Source: Novosphingobium terrae (lineage in GTDB: Bacteria; Pseudomonadota; Alphaproteobacteria; Sphingomonadales; Sphingomonadaceae). Taken from it: a stretch of 64,000 nt of DNA. The notes under the pieces are model-generated. The model had not been told where the DNA came from, ran no database searches, and saw only the letters and a program-made list of their open reading frames with translations. Shown here piece after piece: positions 15,629 through 25,781 of this stretch; the first letter of the stretch is position 1; every line of letters starts with the position of its first letter. The stretch is taken from positions 1,488,001 through 1,552,000 of the forward strand of contig NZ_JABVZR010000001.1 in assembly GCF_017163935.1 (NCBI RefSeq), given 5' to 3'. The translations under genes and the position numbers were made by a program.

Positions 15629-15908
15629 AGATCCAAGGCCTCCACAATTTGGCTGTGGTGCAGCTAAGTGCATCCACATAGCGGAATTCTGCCGTTTTTG
15701 CACGCGCATTTTGTGTAACAGGCGCAAGGTTGGCGTTCTGTATTTGCTCTCCATGCCGCCTTCCTCGGGCATGTTCCACACTGTGATTGCATTGTTCATC
15801 CACTGGCCTAGGGACAGAGGCATTCAGGATCGGCCATCAGTCGCAAGCCGCCCACTCTTCTGCGCTCAGGCGTGCTTCCATGGCCGCAATGCGAAAGGAA
15901 ATCTCTGG

Positions 15909-18002
15909 ATGAAACAGCATGATGGCGCAAAGATGAGCCGGATCTCCATCCGCTGCGGAACCATGGCGGCAGGCTGCGCCCTTCTGTTCGCCGCGCTTCC
16001 GGCACAGGCTGGCGCTGTTCCGGCCAATCCCGGCGTGCAGGTCAAGGACATGGACACATCGGTCCGTCCGGGAGACGATTTTTACACCTATGCGAATGGC
16101 GCCTGGCTCAAAACCAGCGAAATCCCCGCCGATCGCTCCTCCGTCGGCAGCTTTCTGGTGGCCTCCAACGCCACCGAGTCGCAGCTCAAGACGGTAATGG
16201 CCGATCTGCTGACCAAGCCCGTCGACCCCGGCAGCGATGCCCAGAAGATCCGCGACTATTATCGCGCCTATCTCGACACCGCCGCCATCGAGGCCAAGGG
16301 CATGGCCCCGGTCAAAGCCGACCTCGACCGCTTCGCTGCCATCACTGACAAGGTCAGCCTGAGCCGCGTCCTCGGCCAGCAAATCCGCGCTGATCTCGAT
16401 CCGCTCAATGCTACCAACTTCCACACCGAGAACCTTTTCGGCCTCTTCGTGACGCAGGCGCTGACGGGTGGCCAGGTGGTGCCCTATCTGATGCAGGGCG
16501 GCCTCGGCATGCCCGAGCGCGAGTATTACCTCTCCACCGATCCCAAGATGGTGGCGATCCAGACCCAGTACCGCGCCTATATCGCAAAGCTGCTGACCGA
16601 CGCCGGGCTGGCTCAGGGCGATGCGCAGGCGCGCGCCGATGCCATCTATGCGCTGGAGATGAAGATCGCGCAGGCCCATGTCGGCCGCGAGGAGAGCGAG
16701 GACTTCCAGCACGCCACCACCCTGTGGACCCGCGCCGATCTGCCCGCCAAGGCTCCCGGTCTGGACTGGGATGCCTTCCTTGCCGGCGCCAACATCACAT
16801 GGACAGGCAATTTCGCGGCCTATCAGGCTAAGGCGATCCCGGCGCTTTCCGCTCTGGTGGCCAGCGAGCCGCTCTCGGTGTGGAAGGACTGGCTGGCCTT
16901 CCATCAGGTCAGCCAATATGCCGCCGTGCTGCCTAAAAAGCTCGATGACGATCGCTTCGCCTTCTACGGCACCGTGCTGAGCGGCGTCGCCCAGCAGCGC
17001 CCGCGTGACAAGCGTGCCCTTGCCTCGGTCAACAATGCGTTGGGCGATGCTCTGGCCCGCATTTACGTTGGCCGTTATTTCCCTGCCTCGTCCAAGACGC
17101 GCATTCAGGGCATGGTGGTCAATATCAAGGCGGCCTTCACCAACCGCATTCAGGCGCTCGACTGGATGGCCCCCTCGACCAAGGCCGAGGCCATCGCCAA
17201 GGTGAAGGGCATCATCGTCGGCATCGGCTATCCCGACACATGGGAGGACTATTCGGGCCTCACGGTCAGCCCGAACGAAGCCTATGCCAATGCCGTGGCC
17301 GCCAGCAAGTTCGACACGGTCCACCAGTTGGCCAAGCTGGGCAAGCCGCTCGACCGCAACGAATGGTGGCTGACCTCGCAGACAGTGAACGCGCTCAACC
17401 TGCCGGTGCAGAACGCGCTGAACTTCCCCGCGGCCATCCTGCAAAAGCCCTTCTTCGACCCCACGGCTGACGCCGCCTACAATTACGGCGCGGTGGGCGC
17501 GGTGATCGGCCACGAAATCAGCCACAGCTTCGACAATCAGGGCGCCGCTTTCGACGCCACTGGGGCCCTGCGCAACTGGTGGACCGATCAGGACCTCAAG
17601 CGCTTTGACGCCGCAGGCAAGATGCTGGCGGAAGAGTTCAGCGCCTACGAGCCTTATCCCGGCCTGCACATCAAGGGCGATCTGACCCTGAGCGAGAACA
17701 TCGCCGATGTGGCCGGACTGGCTGCTTCGCTAGACGCCTATCACGCCTCGCTCCATGGCGCGAAGGCCCCGGTGATCGACGGGATGACGGGCGATCAGCG
17801 CTTCTTCCTCGCCTTCGCCCAGACATGGGCCACCAAATATCGCGAAGCCGCCCTGCGCAACATCGTGGCGACCAACGGCCATGCTCCGGGCCAGTATCGC
17901 GCTCTGACGGTGCGCAATCTGGATGCGTGGTATGACGCCTTCGGTGTGAAGCCGGGCGACAAGCTCTATCTGCCGCCGGAGAAGCGGGCGAAAATCTGGT
18001 AA
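15909..18002 (+). CDS. Secreted M13-family (neprilysin-like) zinc metallopeptidase
   Basis: 697 residues from the ATG at 15909 (AAGGAAA upstream); the frame is open for 145 more codons, but these lack coding character and would bury the signal peptide. After the signal peptide (cleavage near AQAGA) come the M13 N-domain motifs DDFYTYANGAWLK and IPADRSS, then the catalytic domain with zinc-binding HEISH inside AVIGHEISHSFDNQG, and the third ligand in LSENIADVAG. The C-terminal substrate-side segment is RALTVRNLDAWYDAFGV. Neprilysin/PepO-type enzymes cut peptides in the periplasm or outside. No operon partner. Confidence 0.93.
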   Translation: MKQHDGAKMSRISIRCGTMAAGCALLFAALPAQAGAVPANPGVQVKDMDTSVRPGDDFYTYANGAWLKTSEIPADRSSVGSFLVASNATESQLKTVMADLLTKPVDPGSDAQKIRDYYRAYLDTAAIEAKGMAPVKADLDRFAAITDKVSLSRVLGQQIRADLDPLNATNFHTENLFGLFVTQALTGGQVVPYLMQGGLGMPEREYYLSTDPKMVAIQTQYRAYIAKLLTDAGLAQGDAQARADAIYALEMKIAQAHVGREESEDFQHATTLWTRADLPAKAPGLDWDAFLAGANITWTGNFAAYQAKAIPALSALVASEPLSVWKDWLAFHQVSQYAAVLPKKLDDDRFAFYGTVLSGVAQQRPRDKRALASVNNALGDALARIYVGRYFPASSKTRIQGMVVNIKAAFTNRIQALDWMAPSTKAEAIAKVKGIIVGIGYPDTWEDYSGLTVSPNEAYANAVAASKFDTVHQLAKLGKPLDRNEWWLTSQTVNALNLPVQNALNFPAAILQKPFFDPTADAAYNYGAVGAVIGHEISHSFDNQGAAFDATGALRNWWTDQDLKRFDAAGKMLAEEFSAYEPYPGLHIKGDLTLSENIADVAGLAASLDAYHASLHGAKAPVIDGMTGDQRFFLAFAQTWATKYREAALRNIVATNGHAPGQYRALTVRNLDAWYDAFGVKPGDKLYLPPEKRAKIW

Positions 18003-18019
18003 GAAGGGAAGGATGAAAG

Positions 18020-18213
18020 CAGGGGGTGTTACACCCCCTGCACCCCCGGGAACGTCTTCCGACGCTAGGGCAGGGAAGGCCGCGCGGAAGCGCCAAGGCT
18101 CACCGCCGGAGGCAATCATTTTAAAGCCGCTTCGCGGCGGGGCGCAGCCTCTAATCAGGCGCTGCGCCTTCGTCGGGAGACGTTATGGGAGCGCGAGGGG
18201 GTAACCCCCTCGC
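18020..18213. repeat. Intergenic palindromic repeat, copy B (two units in inverted orientation)
   Basis: The left end is an 11-bp-stem palindrome (18020-18042) followed by the core CCCGGGAACGTCTTCCGACG and CTAGGGC (to 18072). The right end is the same layout on the other strand: core complement CGTCGGGAGACGTTATGGGA (18171-18190), then palindrome GCGAGGGGGT-A-ACCCCCTCGC (18193-18213). About 100 bases between them contain more inverted repeats (for example GGCGCAGC / GCTGCGCC). No ORF. Two facing units around a spacer resemble a MITE or a BIME-type REP doublet. Confidence 0.75.
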
Positions 18214-18229
18214 ACTTTCCCCTTAAACC

Positions 18230-18652
18230 TTAAGCCCCGAACTTCTCTTTCAGAGCCAGCAGGGCGATCGCTGCCTTGGCCGCTTCACCGCCCTTGTCCT
18301 TCTGCGCCGGATCAGCACGCACCAGAGCCTGTTCCTCGTTCTCGACGGTCAGGATGCCATTGCCGATCGGCAGACCGTCCATCGAGAGCGCCATGATCCC
18401 GCGCGCGCTCTCGCCCGCCACGATCTCGAAGTGGTAGGTTTCGCCGCGGATCACCACACCGATGGCCACGTAGCCTTCGTAATCGCCCGTCGAATCCGCC
18501 AGAGCGATGGCGGCGGGGATTTCCAGCGCGCCGGGCACGGTGATGACCTCGGACTTATGGCCGGCGGCCTTGATCGCGGCCTTGGCGCCGGCGATCAGCT
18601 GGTCGTTGAGGTGGTCGTAGAAGCGGGCTTCGACGATCAGAAACTTGGCCAT
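18230..18652 (-). CDS. ribH: 6,7-dimethyl-8-ribityllumazine synthase
   Basis: 140 residues. It condenses the pyrimidine amine with 3,4-dihydroxy-2-butanone 4-phosphate in the penultimate step of riboflavin synthesis. Family motifs are clear: the N-terminal strand with the aromatic ring-stacking residue ([12 protein letters not shown]), [24 protein letters not shown] and the [15 protein letters not shown] segment. It starts five bases after the ribB stop, so the two are one transcriptional unit supplying consecutive steps. A repeat element (copy B) follows the gene. Confidence 0.95.
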   Translation of the reverse strand: MAKFLIVEARFYDHLNDQLIAGAKAAIKAAGHKSEVITVPGALEIPAAIALADSTGDYEGYVAIGVVIRGETYHFEIVAGESARGIMALSMDGLPIGNGILTVENEEQALVRADPAQKDKGGEAAKAAIALLALKEKFGA

Positions 18653-18657
18653 GAGTC

Positions 18658-19944
18658 TTATCCTTGAATGCAGCGTTCGCCCGCGATGGAAAGGCCGTAG
18701 CCCTCCAGCGCGACAAGCGTGTGATGGGTGTTGGTGAGGAGCGTGATCTCGTGAATCCCCAGTTCCGCAAGGATCTGGGCGCCCACGCCGTAATCGCGCA
18801 GTTCCTCCATGGGCTTCATATTGCCCGCTTGGGCCTGTTCGCGCAATTCGAAAGCGCGCGAGACCAGGCTGTGGGGCTGGTTGACGAAGACGATCACGCC
18901 GCTGCCTTCCTCGCCGATGATCTCCATCGAGCGGTGCAGCAGGTCGGCGCGGGGGCTGTCTTCACCCAGCAGGTCGGCGAAGACCGAGGTGGCGTGCATG
19001 CGCACCAGCGTGGGCAATGCGGGGTCGATACGGCCCTTGATCAGCACCAGATTTTCTTCGCCGGTGGCCTTGTTGGAATAGGCGCGGGCGGTCCAGTCAC
19101 CGCCGAAGCGGCTGGTGAAGGTGGTTTCGCTCTTCAGCGAGACCATGCGGTCATGCTTGCGGCGATAGGCGATCAGATCGCGGATGGTGGCCATCTTGAC
19201 GCCGTGCTGGCGGGCGAAGGCGGCGCAATCGTCGAAGCGGGCCATGGTGCCGTCTTCGCGCATGATCTCGCAGATCACGCCCGAAGGGTTGAGGCCGGCA
19301 AGACGCGAGATGTCGACGGCCGCTTCGGTGTGCCCGGCACGGACCAGCACGCCGCCCGGGCGGGCGCGCAGCGGGAAGACATGGCCCGGGCTGACGATAT
19401 CGTCGGAGCCCTTGGAGCCGTCGATGGCCACGGAAACGGTGCGGGCGCGGTCCTGAGCGGAAATGCCGGTGGAGATGCCTTCGCGGGCCTCGATCGAAAC
19501 GGTGAAGGCGGTGCCCAGCGGGGTGCGGTTGTGGCGGTGCATCGGTTCGAGGCCTAGCTCGTCGATACGCTCGGAGGAGAGGGCCAGGCAGACCAGGCCA
19601 CGGCAATGGGTGACCATGAAATTGATGGCGGAGGGGGTGCACATTTGCGCAGGAATGATGAGGTCGCCCTCATTCTCGCGGTCTTCATCGTCGACCAGAA
19701 TGTACATGCGGCCGTTGCGGGCTTCCTCGATGATCTCTTCGATCGAGACGAGGACGGGGGTTTCGTCATTGTCCGACAGGAAGCGCTCAAGCTTGTTGAG
19801 CGTTTCGGCGGTGGGGTTCCACTCGGGCTCGCCCACGTCGCGCAAGGTGTTGGCATGGAGCCCCGCCGCGCGGGCAAGGCCGGACTTGGTCATGCCACCA
19901 TCGGTGATGAGGCGGCGGACGCGTTCGATGAGAGTCTGTGACAT
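18658..19944 (-). CDS. ribB: 3,4-dihydroxy-2-butanone-4-phosphate synthase with N-terminal HTH and degenerate GTP-cyclohydrolase-II domain
   Basis: 428 residues from the ATG at 19944. Three parts: residues about 1-60 form an HTH-like segment ([19 protein letters not shown] then LNKLERFL); about 65-265 are DHBP synthase with the acidic loop [13 protein letters not shown], the THCRGLVC motif and [10 protein letters not shown] / GHTEAAVD; the rest resembles RibA but lacks the Cys-x10-Cys-x-Cys zinc motif, so cyclohydrolase activity is unlikely and a separate RibA should exist elsewhere. DHBP synthase makes the four-carbon unit for lumazine from ribulose 5-phosphate. The HTH may allow autoregulation; that is inference. 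Confidence 0.9.
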   Translation of the reverse strand: MSQTLIERVRRLITDGGMTKSGLARAAGLHANTLRDVGEPEWNPTAETLNKLERFLSDNDETPVLVSIEEIIEEARNGRMYILVDDEDRENEGDLIIPAQMCTPSAINFMVTHCRGLVCLALSSERIDELGLEPMHRHNRTPLGTAFTVSIEAREGISTGISAQDRARTVSVAIDGSKGSDDIVSPGHVFPLRARPGGVLVRAGHTEAAVDISRLAGLNPSGVICEIMREDGTMARFDDCAAFARQHGVKMATIRDLIAYRRKHDRMVSLKSETTFTSRFGGDWTARAYSNKATGEENLVLIKGRIDPALPTLVRMHATSVFADLLGEDSPRADLLHRSMEIIGEEGSGVIVFVNQPHSLVSRAFELREQAQAGNMKPMEELRDYGVGAQILAELGIHEITLLTNTHHTLVALEGYGLSIAGERCIQG

Positions 19945-20118
19945 GGCGGTATGATTATCACAGCTTGATGTGATGGCAAGGCGATAAATCACATTGGTAA
20001 TTTCACCTGATCGCGCGCCATGCGCGTTATGCCCCGTATGCATGGGGGCTAGGCAGCCTGTATGGCTTGGCCTATTGAGCAAGATTGTTACGCAAACAAG
20101 AAAGATACGTCGTCCGTC

Positions 20119-21477
20119 ATGATTGGGGTTCGGGATCTGTTTCGCATCGGCATCGGGCCGTCATCCTCGCATACGGTCGGGCCGATGAAGGCGGCGGCGG
20201 GCTTTGCCAAGGGGCTGGAAGGACTGGATTTCGCGCGGGTGCGCTGCGATCTGCTGGGCTCGCTGGCCTGGACCGGATCGGGCCACGCCACCGACAAGGC
20301 TGTGGTGCTGGGGCTGGCCGGTTTTCTGCCCGATGGCATTGCGCCCGAGCAGATCGATACGCTGGTCGAACAGGCTCGCGACACGAAATCCATGCGGATC
20401 GGCGGGCGTGATATCGCCTTCGATCCGGACCATGATATCGTCTTTGACCGTGAGAGCCCCACGCCCGTTCACCCCAACACGCTGGCTTTCACTGCCTATG
20501 ATGCGCAGGGCGAGGTGGTGCTGGCCGAGCGTTGGTGCTCGATCGGCGGCGGCTTTATCGCGCCGGAGGATCTGGTGGGCGATAGCGCGCTGGAGGATGA
20601 GGTTGAGCCTCCGTTCCCCTTCCGCACCGCTGCCGAACTGCTGCGCATTTGCGAGAGCAATGGCCTCTCCATTGCCGAGGTGGTGCGCGCCAATGAGACG
20701 GCGCTGACCTCCGCCGAAGATCTGTGCGATTACCTCGATCGTATCATCGAGGTGATGATGAGCTGCATCGATCGCGGCATGCAGACCGAGGGCATCCTGC
20801 CGGGCCGCCTGAAAGTGCCGCGCCGCGCCAAGGGCATCCGCCAGAAGCTGGACGCCGACCGCTTCCGCAACCGGCAGGCGCCGCATGCGATCATGGATCA
20901 CGTCAGCCTGTTCGCCATTGCGGTGAATGAGGAAAATGCGGCGGGGGGCCGGGTGGTGACATCGCCCACCAATGGCGCGGCGGGCGTCGTTCCGGCGGTG
21001 CTGCGCTATTACCGCGACTTCTGGCCCGAGGCCAACCGCGCCGGCATGTATGATTTCCTGCTGACCGCCAGCGCCATCGGCACGCTGACCAAGCTGAATG
21101 CCTCGATCTCGGGGGCGGAAGTGGGCTGTCAGGGGGAAGTCGGCACGGCCAGCGCTATGGCGGCAGCGGGGCTGGCCGCCGCGATGGGCGCCACCAACCT
21201 GCAGGCGGAAAACGCCGCGGAGATCGCCATGGAGCACCATCTGGGCATGACCTGCGACCCCATCGCCGGTCTGGTGCAGGTGCCCTGTATCGAGCGCAAT
21301 GCCTTTGGCGCGATCAAGGCGATCAACGCGGCATCGCTGGCGCTGCGGGGCGACGGGCGGCATATCGTTTCGCTCGATCAGGTGATCGAGACGATGATGC
21401 GCACCGGTCGCGATATGAATGCGAAGTACAAGGAAACCTCGCAAGGCGGTCTTGCGGTGAATTTTCCTGAATGCTGA
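20119..21477 (+). CDS. sdaA: L-serine ammonia-lyase (iron-sulfur, single chain)
   Basis: 452 residues from the ATG at 20119; an in-frame ATG at 20062 would add 19 residues, but the family consensus begins at [23 protein letters not shown] (residues 1-23, shown only as landmark start and GPSSSHT). It deaminates L-serine to pyruvate. The N-terminal beta domain and C-terminal alpha domain are fused, and the three 4Fe-4S cysteines are visible in [22 protein letters not shown] and VQVPCIERN. Transcribed divergently from ribB; ends at a strong bidirectional hairpin. Confidence 0.94.
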   Translation: MIGVRDLFRIGIGPSSSHTVGPMKAAAGFAKGLEGLDFARVRCDLLGSLAWTGSGHATDKAVVLGLAGFLPDGIAPEQIDTLVEQARDTKSMRIGGRDIAFDPDHDIVFDRESPTPVHPNTLAFTAYDAQGEVVLAERWCSIGGGFIAPEDLVGDSALEDEVEPPFPFRTAAELLRICESNGLSIAEVVRANETALTSAEDLCDYLDRIIEVMMSCIDRGMQTEGILPGRLKVPRRAKGIRQKLDADRFRNRQAPHAIMDHVSLFAIAVNEENAAGGRVVTSPTNGAAGVVPAVLRYYRDFWPEANRAGMYDFLLTASAIGTLTKLNASISGAEVGCQGEVGTASAMAAAGLAAAMGATNLQAENAAEIAMEHHLGMTCDPIAGLVQVPCIERNAFGAIKAINAASLALRGDGRHIVSLDQVIETMMRTGRDMNAKYKETSQGGLAVNFPEC

Positions 21478-21482
21478 GGGTT

Positions 21483-21513
21483 AGCGCGGCGATCTGTGAA
21501 AGATCGCCGCGCT
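21483..21513. terminator. Bidirectional hairpin between sdaA and the trehalase gene
   Basis: A perfect 13-bp stem AGCGCGGCGATCT / AGATCGCCGCGCT with a 5-base loop (GTGAA) sits between two convergent genes (stops at 21477 and 21520). No T-run, so termination may need Rho, but the position and symmetry fit a shared terminator. Confidence 0.75.
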
Positions 21514-21519
21514 GCCGGA

Positions 21520-23130
21520 TCAGGGCTTTGGCGTTTCTTGCGGATAGAGCGCGATCAGGGCGCGGGTGACGCCATTGGTCCAGCCGAAGCCGTCCTGCAC
21601 CGGATATTCGCCGCCGCCACCGGCATCGCCCGTCTCGATGTTGTACTTCTCGACCATGCGCCCGGTCCGGTTGTAGAAGGAGGAGACCGTGCCGATCCAG
21701 CGATGCGCCAGATCCCTCGCCAGTTCCTCCTGACCGTTACGATGCAGGCCCGCGATGGCGACCCATGTCAGTGGCGCCCAGCCATTGGGCTGATCCCACT
21801 GCTGGCCGTTCTGATTGGTGGTGGTGCGCAGACCGCCGGGGGCGAGCAAGGCGCTTTGCGTCAGCTTGGCGGTGGCCTGCACCTGAGCCGGTGTCGCCAG
21901 ACCCACGAAGAGCGGATAGAGCATGGCGGCGGACACCACCTTGGTCGGCTGCCCGGTGGTGCGATCCCAATCGACGAAACGCTGTTCGGGCGCGGACCAT
22001 AGCCATTTGCTGATCGCCGCCTTGCGGGCTTCGGCCTTCCGCGTGAAATCCTGAGCGCAGGCCGTATCGCCCAAAGCGGCGCAGCGCTTGGCGATGGAGG
22101 TTTCCAGATTCCACAAGAGGCTGTTGAGATCCACCGGCACGATGTCGGTGGTGTGGATCGTCGAAAGCGTCTTGCCATCGCGCAGCCAGCGCGAGCTGTA
22201 GTCCCAGCCGCTTTCGGCCCCGGCGCGCAGATCGCGGTTGGTCAGCTCTGCGGCACGCGGTGCGGCCTCAGCGGAGGTGGCCACATCCTCGGTATAGGAT
22301 TCATCGCGGGGCGTGTCGCGGGCATCCCAATAGCGGTTCAGCAGGCTGCCATCGGGCATGCGGATCACATGCTGGCAGGTGCCTTCCTTGTCCAGACAGG
22401 TGGAGCCGGCCATCCAATAGGCATACTCACCCTTCAGCGCGGCGAGGCGCTGGCGGGCCAGCACGGGGTCCCTGTTGTCCGAAAGGTCCATCATCAGCGC
22501 CAGAAACGGCGGCTGCGAGCGCGAGAGGTAATAGCTGCGCGTGCCATTGGGGATATGGCCGTAACGTTCGATCATGCTGGTGAAGTTGGCCAGCATGGAA
22601 TCGATCAGCGGCTGCTCGCCATCCTCTTTCAGGCCCAGCATGGTGAAGTAGCTGTCCCAATAATACATCTCCTGATAGCGGCCGCCCGCCACCACATAGG
22701 CATAGGGCAGCTGCAGCAGGGATGAGCCGGGCGTGGCGGCCATCGGCGGCTTGGCCAGAATGGGCCAGAGCGCGCGAATATGCTCCAGCATGGTCAGCTT
22801 GTGCTGATCTTCGCCACCGATCTTGCGGAAATGCTTCGCGACGAAAGCGCTCAGCGCCTCCTTCCCCTGCGGGTTCTCGGCCTTGTAGGCGGCTAGCACC
22901 GCCGCCGGGCCATCGAGCGGGACCATATCGGCAAAGGTCTTGCTGTCAGGGAAGACGCGGGCCAGTTCCACCGCGCGATAGAGGTCACCATAGGTGTCCT
23001 CGGGCGTTCCGGCCTTTTGTGAGATGGTTTCGACACGCTGGGCAGCGGCGGACAAAGTCTGAGCAGCGGCAGGCACACCGGAGAGCGCCAGCGCCAGAGC
23101 GGCGAGGGAGAGCAGGGGGGCTTTGGTCAT
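21520..23130 (-). CDS. treA: Periplasmic trehalase (GH37)
   Basis: 536 residues from the ATG at 23130, which gives a clean signal peptide (LLSLAALALALSGVPAAAQ); a TTG at 23166 is possible but less likely. It hydrolyses alpha,alpha-trehalose to two glucoses in the periplasm. Both GH37 signatures are present: PGGRYQEMYYWDSYFT and QWDQPNGWAPL. The catalytic Asp should lie in the AGAESGWDYSSRW region and the general-base Glu near the C-terminal GGEYPVQDGFGWTNG. Length fits TreA. It directly follows two TonB receptor genes on the same strand, suggesting uptake and cleavage of an oligosaccharide are linked. Confidence 0.95.
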   Translation of the reverse strand: MTKAPLLSLAALALALSGVPAAAQTLSAAAQRVETISQKAGTPEDTYGDLYRAVELARVFPDSKTFADMVPLDGPAAVLAAYKAENPQGKEALSAFVAKHFRKIGGEDQHKLTMLEHIRALWPILAKPPMAATPGSSLLQLPYAYVVAGGRYQEMYYWDSYFTMLGLKEDGEQPLIDSMLANFTSMIERYGHIPNGTRSYYLSRSQPPFLALMMDLSDNRDPVLARQRLAALKGEYAYWMAGSTCLDKEGTCQHVIRMPDGSLLNRYWDARDTPRDESYTEDVATSAEAAPRAAELTNRDLRAGAESGWDYSSRWLRDGKTLSTIHTTDIVPVDLNSLLWNLETSIAKRCAALGDTACAQDFTRKAEARKAAISKWLWSAPEQRFVDWDRTTGQPTKVVSAAMLYPLFVGLATPAQVQATAKLTQSALLAPGGLRTTTNQNGQQWDQPNGWAPLTWVAIAGLHRNGQEELARDLAHRWIGTVSSFYNRTGRMVEKYNIETGDAGGGGEYPVQDGFGWTNGVTRALIALYPQETPKP

Positions 23131-23195
23131 GTTGGGGACACTCGAAGGAAAGGGCCGGTCAGACAAGGAAAATCCGACCGGCCCGATAGATGGGA

Positions 23196-25622
23196 TCAGA
23201 ACTTGTAAGCGGCGGTGATCGTTCCGTGGCGGCCGAAGATCGGGCGGCCAAGGAAGTAGCCGTTGGTGTTGGCCGAGCCCACGGTGCGGACGTTGCCCTC
23301 GGTCAGCGCCAGCGTGTTGGTAACGTTCTCCACCGTCGCCTGGATCGAGAAGCGGTCGCTCACATCCAGCGAGGCGCCCAGATCCAGCGTGTTGTAGCTG
23401 CCCAGCGGCTGCTGGTTCTCCAGATCGGCGAAGCGGTTGCCGATATGGGTGAAGGTGCCGAAGATGCGCGCCTTACCCCAGGCGGTGCGCTGGGTGTAGG
23501 AGGGGGTGAAAGCCACCTGGAACTGCGGCTGGCGGTTGACCTGATGCCCCGAATTCGTCCCGAAATCGAGGAACTTGCCGTTCTGCCACACGCCGCGCGC
23601 GGCCAGCTGCAGGCCCTCGACCGGACGCAGCGCGCCTTCGAACTCCACGCCGTAAGCGCGCGATCCGCCGAACTGCACCACATTCTGCTCCACGCCGTTG
23701 ATCACGCGGATGTCCTGGAAGACCAGATTGTGGAAGCGGTTGTAGAAGCCGGTCAGATAGAGGTCATAGAGCTTCTTGGAGGTCTTCAGACCGATCTCAT
23801 ACTGGTCGGCAGTCTGCGGCTTGATGTTCTGCAAGGACGTGGCATTGCCGCGCAGATCGTCGAACTGCGGCAGCAGCGCGCCGTGGTTGGCGCGCAGGAA
23901 GCCATTGAGCTGGCGATTGAAGGCGTAATCCGCGCCTGCCGTCCAGCTCACCTGCGTCTTGCCGTAACGCACGTCCGAGTAGGTGCCGTTCAGATAGGTG
24001 GCGCCATTGTTGTAGGCCGTCAGCGGATTGTTATCGAGATCGCCCGTCGAGCTGTTCTCATAATGGTCGGTCATCGAGACATGCTCGACACGCACGCCGC
24101 CATCCAGACGCAGCTTGCCGATCTGCCATTCGTCGCTCAGATAACCGGCCACATTGTCGCTGACGTAATAGGCGTTCACGTCATAGCTGTTGGCGCTGGT
24201 AAAACCGTTGCGCGTCAGGATCGTGCCATTGTTGAGCGTGGCATTGAGCACGCGGGCCTGCGGCTCCAGCGCCAGCAGGATGCTGTTGCCCAGATACCAG
24301 ACGTCATGATCCGTCACATGCGCGACATAGCCGCCCAAGGTCAGCGTGTTGCCCTCGAAGATCTTGCGTGAGAGCTTCAGCTCGTCGGTCAGGCTCTGGA
24401 TATGCTTCTGCACCGACCAGATGCCCGCCTGAATGGTCTGCTGATCGCCCGAAAGCGCCACGCCGCTGTCGGCATAGGTAACCGTGCCCGTGCCACCCGC
24501 CGAGGCGAGGTACTGAGACACCGTCTGCGGATTGCTGCCGGTGAACAGGGCGAAGGTGTTCGACGTGCCCTTGGTGAAGTTGAAATTGTTCTGCAGCTGG
24601 AAGGCGCCGAAATCATAGCTGAAGGTGCTGCCCGCCGTCCATACATTGGCGCCGCGGCCCTTCGACAGATCCACGCCCAGCTTCTGCGTCGGCCCGCCAT
24701 TGACGCTCGGGCCGGTCTCGATCAGCGTGTTGCGGATTTCGCGGCCTACCAGCGTGTCGGTGCGCGCGTCAAAGCCCGGGAAGGTCGAGAAGGTGCCATT
24801 GCCGGTCTGAAGCAGCGGCATGGGCGAATAGAAGGCGTTCTGGTCGCTGAGGTAACGGCCATAGACGTTCAGCTTGCCCGCATCGAAGGTGTGGGTCACG
24901 CTGCCGGTGATCTGGCCGCCCTGATCGCCATTGAAACCGGTGTGGCGGAAGCCGTCCGAATAGCGGTAGAAGCCGCCGATCATATAGGTGGTGTTGTCGG
25001 TGATCGGGCCCTGCGCCACGGCATCGACGCGATAGGTGCCCTCGGTGCCATAGGTGGCGCGCAGCGAGAGATGGGGCTGGCTGGTGCCTTCCTTCAGGAT
25101 GAAGTTGGTGGTGGCGCCGGGCTGGCCGTTGCTGAAGATGGGGCTGGGACCGCCGCGCAGCACTTCCATGCGCTCGACCGTGTCGTCGAGGCGGAAGATC
25201 GAGCTGTTCTCAAGGAAGGACAGCGAGGAGGGCGCGATGATCGGCGAGCCGTTCATCTGCACGGTGAGGAAAGGCGCGTCGCCGGTCGAGGGGAAGCCGC
25301 GAATGAAGACGTTGGCGCCCGCCTGACCACCCGAGGATTCCACCCACACACCCGGCACGATCTTGAGCAGATCGGCGGTGGAGGTGGGCTGCACCTCGCG
25401 GATCTGCGCGGCGGATGCCGTGGAGATCGAGTAGGAAGCGTCGATCTTGCGCTGGCCTTCGCGGTTGGCGTTGCCGGTGACGACGATTTCCTGCGGCTCG
25501 GGGGTGGCGGCAGCGTCAGCGGCGGGGGCTGCCTGCTGAGCGTAAGCCGGAGCGGCCAGCGCCGTTCCGGCGAGCAGCATCAGCGCAAGCGCCTTGCGAT
25601 GGTGGGGGATGGTAGTGTGCAT
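23196..25622 (-). CDS. TonB-dependent outer-membrane receptor (no STN domain)
   Basis: 808 residues from the ATG at 25622, chosen because AAGGA lies seven bases upstream (an ATG at 25643 precedes that site). Signal peptide to about AYAQQ, then a TonB-box-like EIVVTGN, the plug domain (LLKIVPGVWVESSGG, NVFIRGFP, VERMEVLRGGPSPIFSNGQPG) and a large beta-barrel ending in ITAAYKF with the terminal aromatic. It is a paralogue of the next receptor (same TADLLKIVPG, SFLENSSIFRLDDTVERMEV pattern) but lacks that receptor's STN domain, so it should transport without direct signalling. The substrate is unknown; trehalase downstream suggests a saccharide. Confidence 0.92.
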   Translation of the reverse strand: MHTTIPHHRKALALMLLAGTALAAPAYAQQAAPAADAAATPEPQEIVVTGNANREGQRKIDASYSISTASAAQIREVQPTSTADLLKIVPGVWVESSGGQAGANVFIRGFPSTGDAPFLTVQMNGSPIIAPSSLSFLENSSIFRLDDTVERMEVLRGGPSPIFSNGQPGATTNFILKEGTSQPHLSLRATYGTEGTYRVDAVAQGPITDNTTYMIGGFYRYSDGFRHTGFNGDQGGQITGSVTHTFDAGKLNVYGRYLSDQNAFYSPMPLLQTGNGTFSTFPGFDARTDTLVGREIRNTLIETGPSVNGGPTQKLGVDLSKGRGANVWTAGSTFSYDFGAFQLQNNFNFTKGTSNTFALFTGSNPQTVSQYLASAGGTGTVTYADSGVALSGDQQTIQAGIWSVQKHIQSLTDELKLSRKIFEGNTLTLGGYVAHVTDHDVWYLGNSILLALEPQARVLNATLNNGTILTRNGFTSANSYDVNAYYVSDNVAGYLSDEWQIGKLRLDGGVRVEHVSMTDHYENSSTGDLDNNPLTAYNNGATYLNGTYSDVRYGKTQVSWTAGADYAFNRQLNGFLRANHGALLPQFDDLRGNATSLQNIKPQTADQYEIGLKTSKKLYDLYLTGFYNRFHNLVFQDIRVINGVEQNVVQFGGSRAYGVEFEGALRPVEGLQLAARGVWQNGKFLDFGTNSGHQVNRQPQFQVAFTPSYTQRTAWGKARIFGTFTHIGNRFADLENQQPLGSYNTLDLGASLDVSDRFSIQATVENVTNTLALTEGNVRTVGSANTNGYFLGRPIFGRHGTITAAYKF

Positions 25623-25708
25623 GGAGTGTCCTTCCTGCTTCATTATGGTTTTGTGCGTCCATGCCCGGGACGCGCGGGATCTCTCCGTGCGGCAGGCTGG
25701 CCGACGGT

Positions 25709-25719
25709 GGTTTAAAACC
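25709..25719. promoter_or_regulatory. Small palindrome between the two TonB-receptor genes
   Basis: GGTTT-A-AAACC, an odd palindrome with 5-bp arms 87 bases upstream of the trehalase-side receptor gene. AAAACCGGTCTTTT (one mismatch) overlaps it. This is a possible operator, but short enough to be chance. Confidence 0.25.
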
Positions 25720-25781
25720 GGTCTTTTGGTGGGTCCGGGTCTGAGCCTAGGGGGGAGCGCGTGGGCCCTGGATCGTCATGG

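Noticed and set aside
19945..20118. Possible FMN riboswitch before ribB
   Set aside because: No RFN-type conserved helices in the short ribB/sdaA gap; only ordinary promoter-length sequence.
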